Part shown: positions 1-6,413 of the stretch, in pieces
Layout: each line of letters begins with the position of its first letter
How positions within the stretch are numbered: the first letter of the stretch is position 1
Position numbers and translations under genes: made by a program
NCBI GenBank assembly: GCA_964637705.1
Contig: CAZWVM010000110.1
Location: forward strand, 1-11,998
Source of the DNA: CAZWVM01 sp964637705
GTDB lineage: Bacteria > UBA8481
Length of the DNA stretch: 11,998 nt
Direction of reading: 5' to 3'
The notes under the pieces: model-generated
Told to the model about the DNA's origin: nothing
The model's database searches: none
The model's input: the letters and a program-made list of their open reading frames with translations, nothing else

Positions 1-193
1 AGCCGTAGAACGAGGAATTGACGAGGCGCATCACCTTGGTGGTCAGGGACTGGTCCCGGCGCAGAATCGACTGGACATCATGCGCGTCGCTCTCGGCGCT
101 CCCGACGATGCGCAGGATCTGCGTGACGACGACGGGAAGCGTCGGAAGGTTCTGGATGCGTTCCACGACGCGCCGGATGTCGATATTGGGCAC
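1..193 (-). CDS. HDOD-domain protein, N-terminal part (cut by window edge)
   Basis: Only the first 64 codons lie in the window; the gene runs off the left edge. The translation has the pattern of an HDOD domain start: 'NLPTLPVVV' near residues 14-22, then 'LRRDQSLTTKVMRLVNSSFYG' at the cut end, matching the family's 'DP.LTAKLLRLVNSA.YG' signature. HDOD proteins are catalytically degenerate relatives of HD phosphohydrolases and usually act in signalling or regulation; the partner and output cannot be read from this fragment. I chose the GTG at 191-193 because it follows the bioD stop by one base and has a GGGAGAG-like ribosome site about 7 nt upstream. That spacing suggests co-translation with bioD. 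The domain call is firm for a fragment; the full architecture (HDOD alone or with GAF, response-regulator or GGDEF parts) is unknown. Confidence 0.82.
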   Translation of the reverse strand, partial: MPNIDIRRVVERIQNLPTLPVVVTQILRIVGSAESDAHDVQSILRRDQSLTTKVMRLVNSSFYG

Positions 194-194
194 T

Positions 195-872
195 CTAGCT
201 CTCCCGCTCGACGGCCGCGAGCGCGCGACGCCACGCGCCCGCCCCGTCCCGCGGATCATAATCGACGATCCCGCGGCAGACAACCCGGCTCCGCTCCTCG
301 AGAATCCGCGCGTTTTCCTCCGCCGCCTCCCGCTCGCCCTCGCCCCCGTTCAGCACGAAGCCTTCCACGGGAATCGCGCGGGACGCGAGGGCTTCCATCG
401 TCAGAAGCGTGTGGTTGAGGGTGCCGAGGCCGCCGCGCGCCACGAGGAGCGAGGGCCAGGCGTGCGCCGCGTGCCAGTCGATCCAGAGGGTGGATCGATT
501 GAGGGGGACCATGACCCCTCCGATCCCCTCGATGATGACCCTCTCGTTCTCAGCGGCGGCGCGCGCCACGAACGCGTCCGCATCGGCCAGTGGAATCTCC
601 TCTTCGCCGCGTCGAACGGCGCCATAGGGAGAGAGGGCGGCCCGGTACAGACCCGGAGGCCGGTATCGATGCGCGGGATCCAGGAGATCCCAGTCCTCCC
701 AGCGGCCGTCGCGCGCGCCCGAGGCGAAGGGCTTGAGAGCCGCCGCACGCACGCCGCGGGCGAGGGCCGCATCGAGCAGGGCGCGCGCCGCGCGCGTCTT
801 GCCGACGCCGGTGTCCGTGCCGACCACGGCGAGAAACGAAACGGCGCGCGCCGGCGGAGTGGCCGGGTTCAC
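195..872 (-). CDS. bioD: Dethiobiotin synthetase BioD
   Basis: ATP-dependent dethiobiotin synthase closes the ureido ring of 7,8-diaminopelargonate with CO2, the penultimate step of biotin synthesis, in the cytosol. The 225-residue protein has the usual length. The P-loop 'GTDTGVGKT' is at residues 18-26, the catalytic-lysine motif 'LKPFASG' at 46-52 (K47), and the acidic Mg/phosphate motif 'EGIGGVMVPL' at 115-124. The stretch 'GGLGTLNHTLLT' in the C-terminal half is also typical of BioD. The start is a GTG two bases after the stop of the 31-aa ORF; no good Shine-Dalgarno site precedes it, so it probably depends on translational coupling. No other biotin gene is visible, so whether the rest of the pathway is nearby cannot be told. 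Confidence 0.93.
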   Translation of the reverse strand: MNPATPPARAVSFLAVVGTDTGVGKTRAARALLDAALARGVRAAALKPFASGARDGRWEDWDLLDPAHRYRPPGLYRAALSPYGAVRRGEEEIPLADADAFVARAAAENERVIIEGIGGVMVPLNRSTLWIDWHAAHAWPSLLVARGGLGTLNHTLLTMEALASRAIPVEGFVLNGGEGEREAAEENARILEERSRVVCRGIVDYDPRDGAGAWRRALAAVERES

Positions 873-874
873 GA

Positions 875-970
875 TCAGGGCTTGTAGAGAGAAACGGCCA
901 GGGAGGCGAGGATGACGAGGGCGGCGATGATGTAGATGTAGAACTCGACGTGAGTCGAAAGATTCCCCAT
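875..970 (-). CDS. 31-residue single-pass membrane protein, unknown function
   Basis: A complete short ORF of 31 codons plus TGA fills the gap between moaC and bioD. It begins 'MGNLSTHVEFYIYII' and ends in 'SLYKP'. Residues about 10-28 form one uninterrupted hydrophobic helix (tyrosine and isoleucine at the start, then alanine, valine and leucine), with a short polar N-terminus and a single lysine near the C-terminus. A very strong Shine-Dalgarno stretch, GGAGGAGGAAGG (979-990), ends 8 nt before the ATG, better than at most genes here, and bioD starts 2 nt after its stop. Those two points support real translation. I recognise no family. It could be a small membrane-anchored regulator or subunit; it could also be mainly a leader ORF that couples translation into bioD. 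Confidence 0.68.
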   Translation of the reverse strand: MGNLSTHVEFYIYIIAALVILASLAVSLYKP

Positions 971-978
971 CCGGCGGA

Positions 979-990
979 CCTTCCTCCTCC
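979..990 (-). promoter_or_regulatory. Strong Shine-Dalgarno site of the 31-aa ORF
   Basis: The minus strand reads GGAGGAGGAAGG, ending 8 nt before the ATG at 968-970. It is among the longest anti-SD matches in the window and is the main evidence that the short ORF is translated. Part of it can pair with an upstream arm (see the hairpin at 984-1024). Confidence 0.7.
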
Positions 991-1024
991 GGCCCGTGCG
1001 CGGCCTGAGAAAGGCCGGAAGGAG
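984..1024 (-). other. Possible SD-masking hairpin between moaC and the 31-aa ORF
   Basis: On the minus strand the arm CTCCTTCCGGCC (1024-1013) can pair with GGCCGGAGGAG (994-984): 11 base pairs with a single T bulge, enclosing an 18-nt loop. The 3' arm covers the first part of the Shine-Dalgarno stretch of the 31-aa ORF. Inside the region, GGCCT-TTCTC-AGGCC (1016-1002) is an alternative 5-bp hairpin that shares the GGCC of the first arm. The two folds exclude each other. There is no T-run after either, so neither is a plain terminator. Whether they form in the cell is unknown. Confidence 0.35.
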
Positions 1025-1026
1025 AT

Positions 1027-1530
1027 TCACGGCCGCGGCCTCCGGTACGCCCCCGAACGTCCCCCGCTCTTCTCGAGAAGCCTCACGGCGACGATCTCCG
1101 CCGCGCGATCCACTCCCTTGATCATGTCGTAGAGGGCGAGGGCCGCCGCCGCGGCTCCCGTCATCGCCTCCATCTCGACGCCCGTGCGCGCGTGCGTCAC
1201 GGTCTCGATGCGGATTCTCACCCGGCCACGCCTCGCGGACAGTTCGACGCCCACGGATTCAAGGGGGAGCGGGTGACACAGCGGCACGATCTCGGCGGTT
1301 CTCTTCGCCGCCTGGATCCCCGCGATCCGGACGACGGCCTCGACGCTGCCCTTGGCCAGCCGGCCCGACTTCAAGGCCATCAGCGCGAGGCGCGAGAGCC
1401 GCACCTCGGCCTCCGCCACGGCCCGGCGCCGCGTCGGCTCCTTGCCGGAAACGTCGACCATCGCAACGCGGCCCCGCCGGTCGAGATGGCTGGAGCGGGG
1501 CGACCGCGCGTCCCCCGGCCGCTTCTTCAT
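1027..1530 (-). CDS. moaC: Cyclic pyranopterin monophosphate synthase MoaC
   Basis: MoaC turns 3',8-cyclo-7,8-dihydro-GTP (made by MoaA) into cyclic pyranopterin monophosphate in molybdenum-cofactor synthesis. The protein is 167 residues, near the family norm. It has 'AMVDVSGK' (23-30), 'AKGSV' with K60 (equivalent to E. coli K51), 'GIQAAKRT' (71-78), 'PLCHPL' with H86, 'TGVEMEAMT' with E119 and E121, 'LYDMIK' with D135 and K138, and the C-terminal 'LLEKSGGRSG'. All the residues known to matter in E. coli MoaC are therefore present. The ATG overlaps the metG stop by 4 nt (ATGA). The 22 residues before 'MVDV' are basic and variable, so M24 is a possible later start. MoaC next to metG without other moa genes in view is an unusual setting. 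Confidence 0.94.
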   Translation of the reverse strand: MKKRPGDARSPRSSHLDRRGRVAMVDVSGKEPTRRRAVAEAEVRLSRLALMALKSGRLAKGSVEAVVRIAGIQAAKRTAEIVPLCHPLPLESVGVELSARRGRVRIRIETVTHARTGVEMEAMTGAAAAALALYDMIKGVDRAAEIVAVRLLEKSGGRSGAYRRPRP

Positions 1531-3398
1531 CGCACCTCGGTCCCCGCGACCGTCTCGGGTCCGGGTGAAAGGAGCGCGAAGGAGGCCCCGTCGGAAGCGG
1601 CCAGGATCATGCCGCGCGACTCGATCCCGCGGATCACGGCGGGCTGAAGGTTCGAGACGACGACGACGCGGCGGCCGATCAACTCTTCCGGCGCGTGGTA
1701 TTCCGCGATGCCGGCGACGAGAGTGCGTGTCTCGCGGCCGATGTCCACCGTCAGCTTCAGGAGTTTCTTCGTCTTCTCGACCCGCTCCGCGCTCTTCACA
1801 ACGCCGACGCAGAGTCCGAGCTTTTTGAGGTCGTCGATCGTCGCGTAGGGGCCCGCCACGGCCGCCCCGGTCGACGGCGGCGCCGCCGGGACCGCGGCCG
1901 CCTTCGGATCCTCCTGCCGCTCCGGGCGAGCGAAGAGCGGATCCCCCTTGCGGCACCGGGCGCGGAAGATCGAAAGCGCCTCGGCCAGCGCGGGCGCCCG
2001 CTCGAGCCCCAGCCGGCGCGCCATCTCGTCGGCGGAATCGGGCATGACAGGAGCCATGAGCGCGGAGACGAGGCGGAGAGAAGCCACGGCGCGGCCCAGG
2101 ATCGCGGGCGCCTCCTCCTTGCGGCTCCACGGCGCGGCCTGCTGCAGATACTGGTTCCTCGCCCGGACGTAGGCCATGGCCGTCTCGACCGCCCGGTGCG
2201 GCTGAACCGCCTCCATGTGGCCGCGGTATTCCGCCACGACGCCCGCGTCGGCCGGATCCGGGATCGATTCGACCTCTCCGCCGAGGATCTGGTCCACGAG
2301 AGCCGTCACGCGCGAGAGAAGGTTTCCGATGTCGTTCGACAGGTCCGACGTCCAGCGGCGCTCGAAGGCGGCGCGCGAGAAGTCGCCATCCGCGCCGAAG
2401 GACATCTCGCTTGCGAGGAAGTGCCGGAAGGCGTCGACCGCGGGCCGTTCTCCGCGCGACGCGTAGGAAGCGACCAGTTCCAGGGGGGCGATGACGTTGC
2501 CGAGAGACTTGGACATCTTCTGCCCTTCGACGGTCCACCATCCGTGGGCGGCGAGGATCCGGGGCAGGGGGAGTTCGAGCGCCATGAGCATCGCGGGCCA
2601 ATACACGGCGTGCGTGGTGAGAATGTCCTTGCCGATGAGATGCACCGTCGCCGGCCACCAGGCCGGGCCGCCGGGCACGAGATAGGACGGTCCGGAGGCA
2701 TAGTTGAGAAGGGCGTCGAACCATACGTAGGTGACGTAGTCCTCGTCGAAGGGAAGGGGAATCCCCCAGGAGAGGCGCTGCTTCGGACGACTGATGCAGA
2801 GATCTCCCAGCCCCTTGTCCAGAAAACCCAAAACCTCGTTCTTCCGCCCCGCGGGCAGGATCCTCATGGTCTCCTTCTCGATCGCCGCCTTCAAGGGCTC
2901 CGCGAAGCGGCTCATCAGGAAGAAGTAGTTCTTCTCCCGCAGAAGAGCCACACCGCGCCGGCAATCCGGGCACGAGGATTCCACGAGATCCTTCTCCGTC
3001 CAGAATCGTTCGCACGGCGTGCAGTACCAGCCCTCGAAATCGCGCGCCTCGATGAGACCCTTGTCGCGCAGCCGCGCGAGAGCGGAACGAACGTAATCCT
3101 TGTGAGCCGCGTCCGTCGTCCTGAGAAACGCAGAGGGGGCGATCCCCAGCCGCGGCCAGAGGCCCGAGAAGCGCGGGGCCATCTCGTCGCAATGGGCCTG
3201 GGGCGCGATGCCGCGCTCCCGGGCGGCCTTCTCCACCTTCTGCCCGTGCTCATCCACTCCGGTCAGGAAGAACGTCTCGTCACCGGCGGAGCGGTGGTAG
3301 CGCGCGAGGATGTCCGCGATGACGGTCGTGTACGCGTGCCCGATGTGAGGGTCGTCGTTGACGTAGTAGATCGGCGTGGTCACGTAGAAACGGTTCAT
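1527..3398 (-). CDS. metG: Methionyl-tRNA synthetase with C-terminal tRNA-binding domain
   Basis: Class I synthetase that charges tRNA-Met, including the initiator. In its 623 residues the ATP-binding 'HIGH' motif is at 18-21 and 'KMSKS' at 294-298. The connective-peptide insertion carries two Cys pairs, 'CTPC' (126-129) and 'CPDC' (143-146), of the kind that bind zinc. The anticodon-binding helical domain follows (about 345-480). After a proline/alanine-rich linker (about 490-515), residues 518-623 form a Trbp111/EMAP-like OB-fold, beginning 'YATIDDLKKLGLCVG' and including 'SNLQPAVIRGIESRGM', which usually dimerises the enzyme and aids tRNA binding. The start is an ATG preceded by an AGAAGGAG ribosome site. 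It lies 79 nt after holB, the widest gap in the tmk-to-moaC run, so an internal promoter is possible. Confidence 0.97.
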   Translation of the reverse strand: MNRFYVTTPIYYVNDDPHIGHAYTTVIADILARYHRSAGDETFFLTGVDEHGQKVEKAARERGIAPQAHCDEMAPRFSGLWPRLGIAPSAFLRTTDAAHKDYVRSALARLRDKGLIEARDFEGWYCTPCERFWTEKDLVESSCPDCRRGVALLREKNYFFLMSRFAEPLKAAIEKETMRILPAGRKNEVLGFLDKGLGDLCISRPKQRLSWGIPLPFDEDYVTYVWFDALLNYASGPSYLVPGGPAWWPATVHLIGKDILTTHAVYWPAMLMALELPLPRILAAHGWWTVEGQKMSKSLGNVIAPLELVASYASRGERPAVDAFRHFLASEMSFGADGDFSRAAFERRWTSDLSNDIGNLLSRVTALVDQILGGEVESIPDPADAGVVAEYRGHMEAVQPHRAVETAMAYVRARNQYLQQAAPWSRKEEAPAILGRAVASLRLVSALMAPVMPDSADEMARRLGLERAPALAEALSIFRARCRKGDPLFARPERQEDPKAAAVPAAPPSTGAAVAGPYATIDDLKKLGLCVGVVKSAERVEKTKKLLKLTVDIGRETRTLVAGIAEYHAPEELIGRRVVVVSNLQPAVIRGIESRGMILAASDGASFALLSPGPETVAGTEVR

Positions 3399-3431
3399 CG
3401 GGCTTTCTCCTTCTCGCGGATACCTTCGCCG

Positions 3432-3459
3432 ATACTACCGTTTCGCCGACGTCCTGCAA
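3432..3459 (-). promoter_or_regulatory. Weak candidate promoter for metG
   Basis: In the holB-metG gap the minus strand has TTGCAG (3459-3454) and TAGTAT (3437-3432), separated by 16 nt. The -10 matches four of six consensus bases and the -35 only three. It is the best sigma70-like pair I see in this 79-nt gap, but chance matches of this quality are common. Confidence 0.25.
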
Positions 3460-3477
3460 TCCGGAAGGGATTCGTCC

Positions 3478-4359
3478 TCACCGCGTCTCCCCTGCCGATC
3501 TCCTCCGCGCCCGTCGGCGGAAGACCTCGACGGCCAGCGGAATGTGCGCCTTGTCGGCGATGGCCCTGTCGAGATCGAGGAGCGGTTCTCGGAGGTGCGG
3601 ATGCTCCTCGGCATAGCCCGGCAGCGCCTCCTCGAGCTTTCTCAGGATGTCGGCCCTGTCCTCCTTCCCTCCCCTCGCGCGGCCCTTCGTCCCGATCTCG
3701 TCCAGGAACGCCGACGGATCCACGCCCTTCTCGACGAGTTCGAGAGCGCGCGTCACGGAACCCCGGGCGCGGCCCGCGATCGTCTTCTCGCGTTCCGACA
3801 GCTTCCGGCCGAGTATCCTCTCGAGCTGGGTGACCACCTCCTCGGCGGCCAGGGTCGTGAAGCGGACAAGGACCGAGCGGGAACGAAGCGTCGAGGAGAG
3901 TTGAGCGGCGGAGCGGCAGACGAGCACGTAGCAGACGCCCGGCGCGGGTTCCTCGAGGGCCTTGAGGAGGGCCGCCTGCATCGTCTCATTCAGCAGTTCC
4001 GCAGGACGTATGACGATCACGAAGGCGCGCGCGCGACGCGCCGTGACGTGCGACGAGATTTCGCGGCGGAACGCGCGACTCCGATTCTTTTCCGTCTCGT
4101 CGTCGAAGAGCCTTGCGACGTCGAAGACGCGGAATCCCTCCCCGAACCCGTTCTCCCGGCATGCGGTGCATCGCCCGCATCCGGTACCCCGCTCGCAGGA
4201 CAGCAGGTCGGCGAAGGCGCGCGCCGCCGTTCCGCGGCCCACCCCCTCCGGCCCCGCGAAGATGAGGGCGGGGGGCGCCATTCTCTTCGCGGCCATCGCC
4301 GCGAGCACCGCGCGCGCGCGCACCTGGCCCGCGACCCGATCGAGCGATGTCGCGCTCAT
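3478..4359 (-). CDS. holB: DNA polymerase III delta' subunit (clamp-loader AAA+ protein)
   Basis: Delta' is the fixed 'stator' of the clamp loader that opens the sliding clamp at the fork. The 293-residue protein has an AAA+ core. A P-loop-like 'GPEGVGRGT' (36-44) has arginine where the ATP-binding lysine would be, as expected for non-hydrolysing delta'. A four-cysteine zinc motif follows (C55, C61, C64, C67; 'CERGTGCGRCTAC'). 'NETMQAALLKALEEP' (124-138) matches the family's 'NAANALLKTLEEP' box, and 'TLRSRSVLVRF' (157-167) corresponds to 'TIRSRC'. The C-terminal third is charged and helical. A gamma/tau (DnaX) subunit is unlikely because of the length and degenerate P-loop. The ATG overlaps the yaaR stop by 4 nt and has a GAGGAT ribosome site. 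The order tmk-yaaR-holB also occurs in Bacillus. Confidence 0.9.
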   Translation of the reverse strand: MSATSLDRVAGQVRARAVLAAMAAKRMAPPALIFAGPEGVGRGTAARAFADLLSCERGTGCGRCTACRENGFGEGFRVFDVARLFDDETEKNRSRAFRREISSHVTARRARAFVIVIRPAELLNETMQAALLKALEEPAPGVCYVLVCRSAAQLSSTLRSRSVLVRFTTLAAEEVVTQLERILGRKLSEREKTIAGRARGSVTRALELVEKGVDPSAFLDEIGTKGRARGGKEDRADILRKLEEALPGYAEEHPHLREPLLDLDRAIADKAHIPLAVEVFRRRARRRSAGETR

Positions 4360-4802
4360 ATCCTCATGTCCATCAATAGGCCCCGGATCTCCGACGTCGC
4401 CGCGGCGACGTCAAGCGCCGCGGCATTACCGGTCCTCACCTTCTCGGCGAGGTCCAGCAGTTTCTTCTCGATCTGCGCGGCGATGAGAAAAACCTTGTTG
4501 TTCTCGAGGAATCGAGCGGACTGGACCTCCTTCACCTCCAGGCCCTTCTCGGTCACCATCTTCATGAAGGAAGCGACAAGGCGCCGGTATTCCTCGAGCT
4601 CGGCCAGGGTTCGGCGCTTGACGAGCAGGTCGGCCGCGATCTCGATCTCTCCGAAAAGCCCGTCGATATCCGCCTCGACGCTCTTTTCCGTGGCCGCCTC
4701 GATCGCCTTGACGAAGCTCGAGTCTCCCTCCTTCGACCGGGAGGTCCTGGCCATGCCCCCGGGATCCGACCCGGCTCGACTTCGCCCCCGCTCGATCTTC
4801 AT
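4356..4802 (-). CDS. yaaR: YaaR-like protein (DUF327)
   Basis: A 148-residue, mainly helical, charged protein that resembles B. subtilis YaaR in length, in its 'MKI' start and in its pattern. 'GLFGEIEIAADLLVKRRTLAELEEYRRLVASFM' (48-80) aligns by eye with the YaaR region of a helix followed by 'L..SRTF.DL..FK..I..F'; then come 'EKGLEVKEV' and the final 'EIRGLLMDM', like YaaR's 'EIQGLL'. No biochemical role is established for the family. Its fixed position between tmk and holB is the best clue and hints at replication or cell-cycle work. There is no signal peptide, membrane segment or catalytic motif. The start lacks a good Shine-Dalgarno site; it is supported by the MKI match and lies 10 nt after tmk. 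Confidence 0.8.
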   Translation of the reverse strand: MKIERGRSRAGSDPGGMARTSRSKEGDSSFVKAIEAATEKSVEADIDGLFGEIEIAADLLVKRRTLAELEEYRRLVASFMKMVTEKGLEVKEVQSARFLENNKVFLIAAQIEKKLLDLAEKVRTGNAAALDVAAATSEIRGLLMDMRI

Positions 4803-4812
4803 CGTCGCCGAT

Positions 4813-5487
4813 TCAGCGCTCGGACCTGAGAACCTTCGCGAGGCGCCTCGACCTGCGTGACAGCGCCACCACGATCTCGCGGAAGGTCTCGTCCGGGTTA
4901 TGTCCCTTCTGAACGGTCAGGACTCTCTGGGCGTTCTCCTTCGCGATCACCATGTAGCCGCGTCGCACGCGGCGGTGAAATGCCGGGCCCGCGGACTCGA
5001 TCCGGTCGAGACCGTTTCGCTCCTTGTCCCTGTTCTTCGCGGCCTCCAGCCCTTTCTCGGGTTCGACGTCGATGAGGACGGTGATGTCGGGCGCGAAGGA
5101 CTCCGTGGCGATCCGGTTGAGCGTCGTAACGATCGGAACCGGTATGCCGCGACCAAATCCCTGGTAGGCGACCGAAGCGTCGGTGAAACGGTCCGATATG
5201 ACGATCTCGCCGCGGTTGATGGCCGGGCGAATCACGGTTTCGACATGATGAGCCCGAATGGACTCGTAGAGGAGAAGCTCCGTCAGGGGACTGATGACGC
5301 CCGTGTCGGGATCCAGGAGGATGCTGCGCACCCTTTCTCCGAAATGAGTGCCGCCGGGCTCCCTTGTAAGGATGCATTTCTCTCCACGGCTCTCCAGAAG
5401 GAAAAGCAGTCTCCGGGCATGGGTGGTTTTTCCAGCGCCGTCTGGTCCCTCAAACGTGATGAATATTCCCTTATTTGTCTTAGACAT
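4813..5487 (-). CDS. tmk: Thymidylate kinase
   Basis: Phosphorylates dTMP to dTDP with ATP, needed for dTTP supply. Numbering from the chosen start (224 residues), the P-loop 'GPDGAGKT' is at 14-21, 'REPGGT' at 42-47, the DR(Y/F/H) motif 'DRFTDASVAYQG' at 99-110, the LID-like 'RNGLDRIES' at 157-165, and 'RVRRGYMVIA' after it. Two ATGs compete. The one at 5491-5493 overlaps the parB stop by 4 nt, but its AGGA site (5496-5499) is only 2 nt away. The ATG at 5485-5487 has the same AGGA 8 nt upstream, so I prefer it; the difference is two residues. The first roughly 30 nt lie in an AT-rich patch that also covers the end of parB. The rest of the gene matches its neighbours in composition. Confidence 0.95.
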   Translation of the reverse strand: MSKTNKGIFITFEGPDGAGKTTHARRLLFLLESRGEKCILTREPGGTHFGERVRSILLDPDTGVISPLTELLLYESIRAHHVETVIRPAINRGEIVISDRFTDASVAYQGFGRGIPVPIVTTLNRIATESFAPDITVLIDVEPEKGLEAAKNRDKERNGLDRIESAGPAFHRRVRRGYMVIAKENAQRVLTVQKGHNPDETFREIVVALSRRSRRLAKVLRSER

Positions 5488-5680
5488 TTTCATTGTCCTA
5501 ATAAGCTATCGACTAGATCAATTAGATCTGCCTTAGAATAGAACATCAGCTTGATATTTCCTTTTCCCTTATTTTCAGTGATTTCCACTTTTCTACCATA
5601 TCTTTTTGTAAGTCGATCAATTGCATTATTAACATCGACATTGTTTGTGTCGTTTATAGATTTAGCTTTTTGTGGCCGCT
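5461..5680. other. AT-rich patch across the parB-tmk junction
   Basis: Hand counts give about 32% GC for 5461-5640 and about 42% for 5641-5700, against roughly 60-65% in the flanking sequence. The patch covers the ParB dimerisation segment, the stop/start junction and the first codons of tmk. Codon choice changes accordingly (AAA, AAT, TTA and GAT are frequent here and rare in the flanks), while both reading frames and the protein motifs stay intact. Confidence 0.8.
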
Positions 5681-6413
5681 TTCGAGATGCTTTCTCGACG
5701 GCCCTTGCTGACATTCCTCCATCCATGATCCTCTTGAAAAGGGCAATGGCTTCGTCGGGCGGAATGCCAAGGAGGGGACGTGCCTGTCCCGGGGTCAGCC
5801 GACTCGACCTGAGGGCCTCAAGAATCTCATCGGGCAGAGTGAGAAGCCGGATTGCGTTTGTGATCGAGGCTCGAGACTTCCCGATTCTCCCGGCAATCTC
5901 TTCATGGCTCAAGTTATACTCGGACGAAAGCTTCTTGTAGGCTTCCGCCTCCTCGATGGGATTGAGGTCTTCTCGCTGCAGATTCTCGACAAGAGCGAGG
6001 TCGAGAAGATCCTTGGATCCGGGCGAGGATCTGAAGACGACGGGGACCGTCTTCAAGCCGGCCATCCGGGATGCGCGCCATCGTCTCTCTCCGGCGATGA
6101 TGACGAATCGTCCCGCGCCGTCGGGTGCGACGACGATCGGCTGGAGCAGGCCGTCCTTGCGTATCGACTCCGCGAGTTCCGCAAGGGCCTTCTCATCGAA
6201 GTTCTTCCGCGGTTGCTGAGGATTCGGCCCTATCGATTCGACGCTCAACTCGCGCGTGGGCTCTTCACCCCTCGCCCCGGGAGTGTGCAGAGTCAGGAGA
6301 CGGCCGGAAACGGCTGTTTCAGTCGATGAGATCGTCTCCGCGGACGGGGCGCTTGCTTCCTTCCTGCGGGGCAGGAGCACGTCCAATCCCCTGCCCAATA
6401 CCGGTTTCTTCAT
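5490..6413 (-). CDS. parB: Chromosome-partitioning protein ParB
   Basis: ParB/Spo0J is a CTP-dependent clamp that loads at parS and spreads along DNA. With the start used here it has 307 residues. The N-terminal 'LGRGLDVLLP' (6-15) is the usual ParA-interacting peptide. The CTP-binding domain has 'GERRWRA' (108-114, family form GERR(Y/W)RA) and 'ENLQREDLNPIEEA' (143-156). A helix-turn-helix ('LSHEEIAGRIGKSRASITNAIRLLTLP', about 168-194) reads parS, and the C-terminal dimerisation segment is about 258-307. The open frame extends 20 codons upstream, but the ATG at 6411-6413 has AGGGAGGT 8 nt before it and gives the family's normal start. The first 31 codons overprint the ParA tail. The last roughly 60 codons are strikingly AT-rich. 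The parS site lies upstream of parA. Confidence 0.96.
   Translation of the reverse strand: MKKPVLGRGLDVLLPRRKEASAPSAETISSTETAVSGRLLTLHTPGARGEEPTRELSVESIGPNPQQPRKNFDEKALAELAESIRKDGLLQPIVVAPDGAGRFVIIAGERRWRASRMAGLKTVPVVFRSSPGSKDLLDLALVENLQREDLNPIEEAEAYKKLSSEYNLSHEEIAGRIGKSRASITNAIRLLTLPDEILEALRSSRLTPGQARPLLGIPPDEAIALFKRIMDGGMSARAVEKASRKRPQKAKSINDTNNVDVNNAIDRLTKRYGRKVEITENKGKGNIKLMFYSKADLIDLVDSLLGQ

Noticed and set aside
18..887. Plus-strand open frame opposite bioD
   Set aside because: bioD is fully supported by motifs; the opposite frame is low-complexity and arginine-rich.
1531..3192. Long open frame in front of moaC, running through metG in another phase
   Set aside because: It overlaps a clear full-length metG on the same strand, its translation is arginine/glycine-rich without motifs, and such frames are common in GC-rich genes. 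moaC is assigned only from 1530.
1695..3833. Plus-strand open frame of over 700 codons opposite metG and holB
   Set aside because: Its composition is that of a GC-rich antisense shadow (R, G, H and E blocks), it has no recognisable domain, and it spans two firm genes and their spacer.
3544..4860. Plus-strand open frame of over 400 codons opposite holB, yaaR and the end of tmk
   Set aside because: No domain, no ribosome site of note, and it covers three well-supported genes on the other strand.
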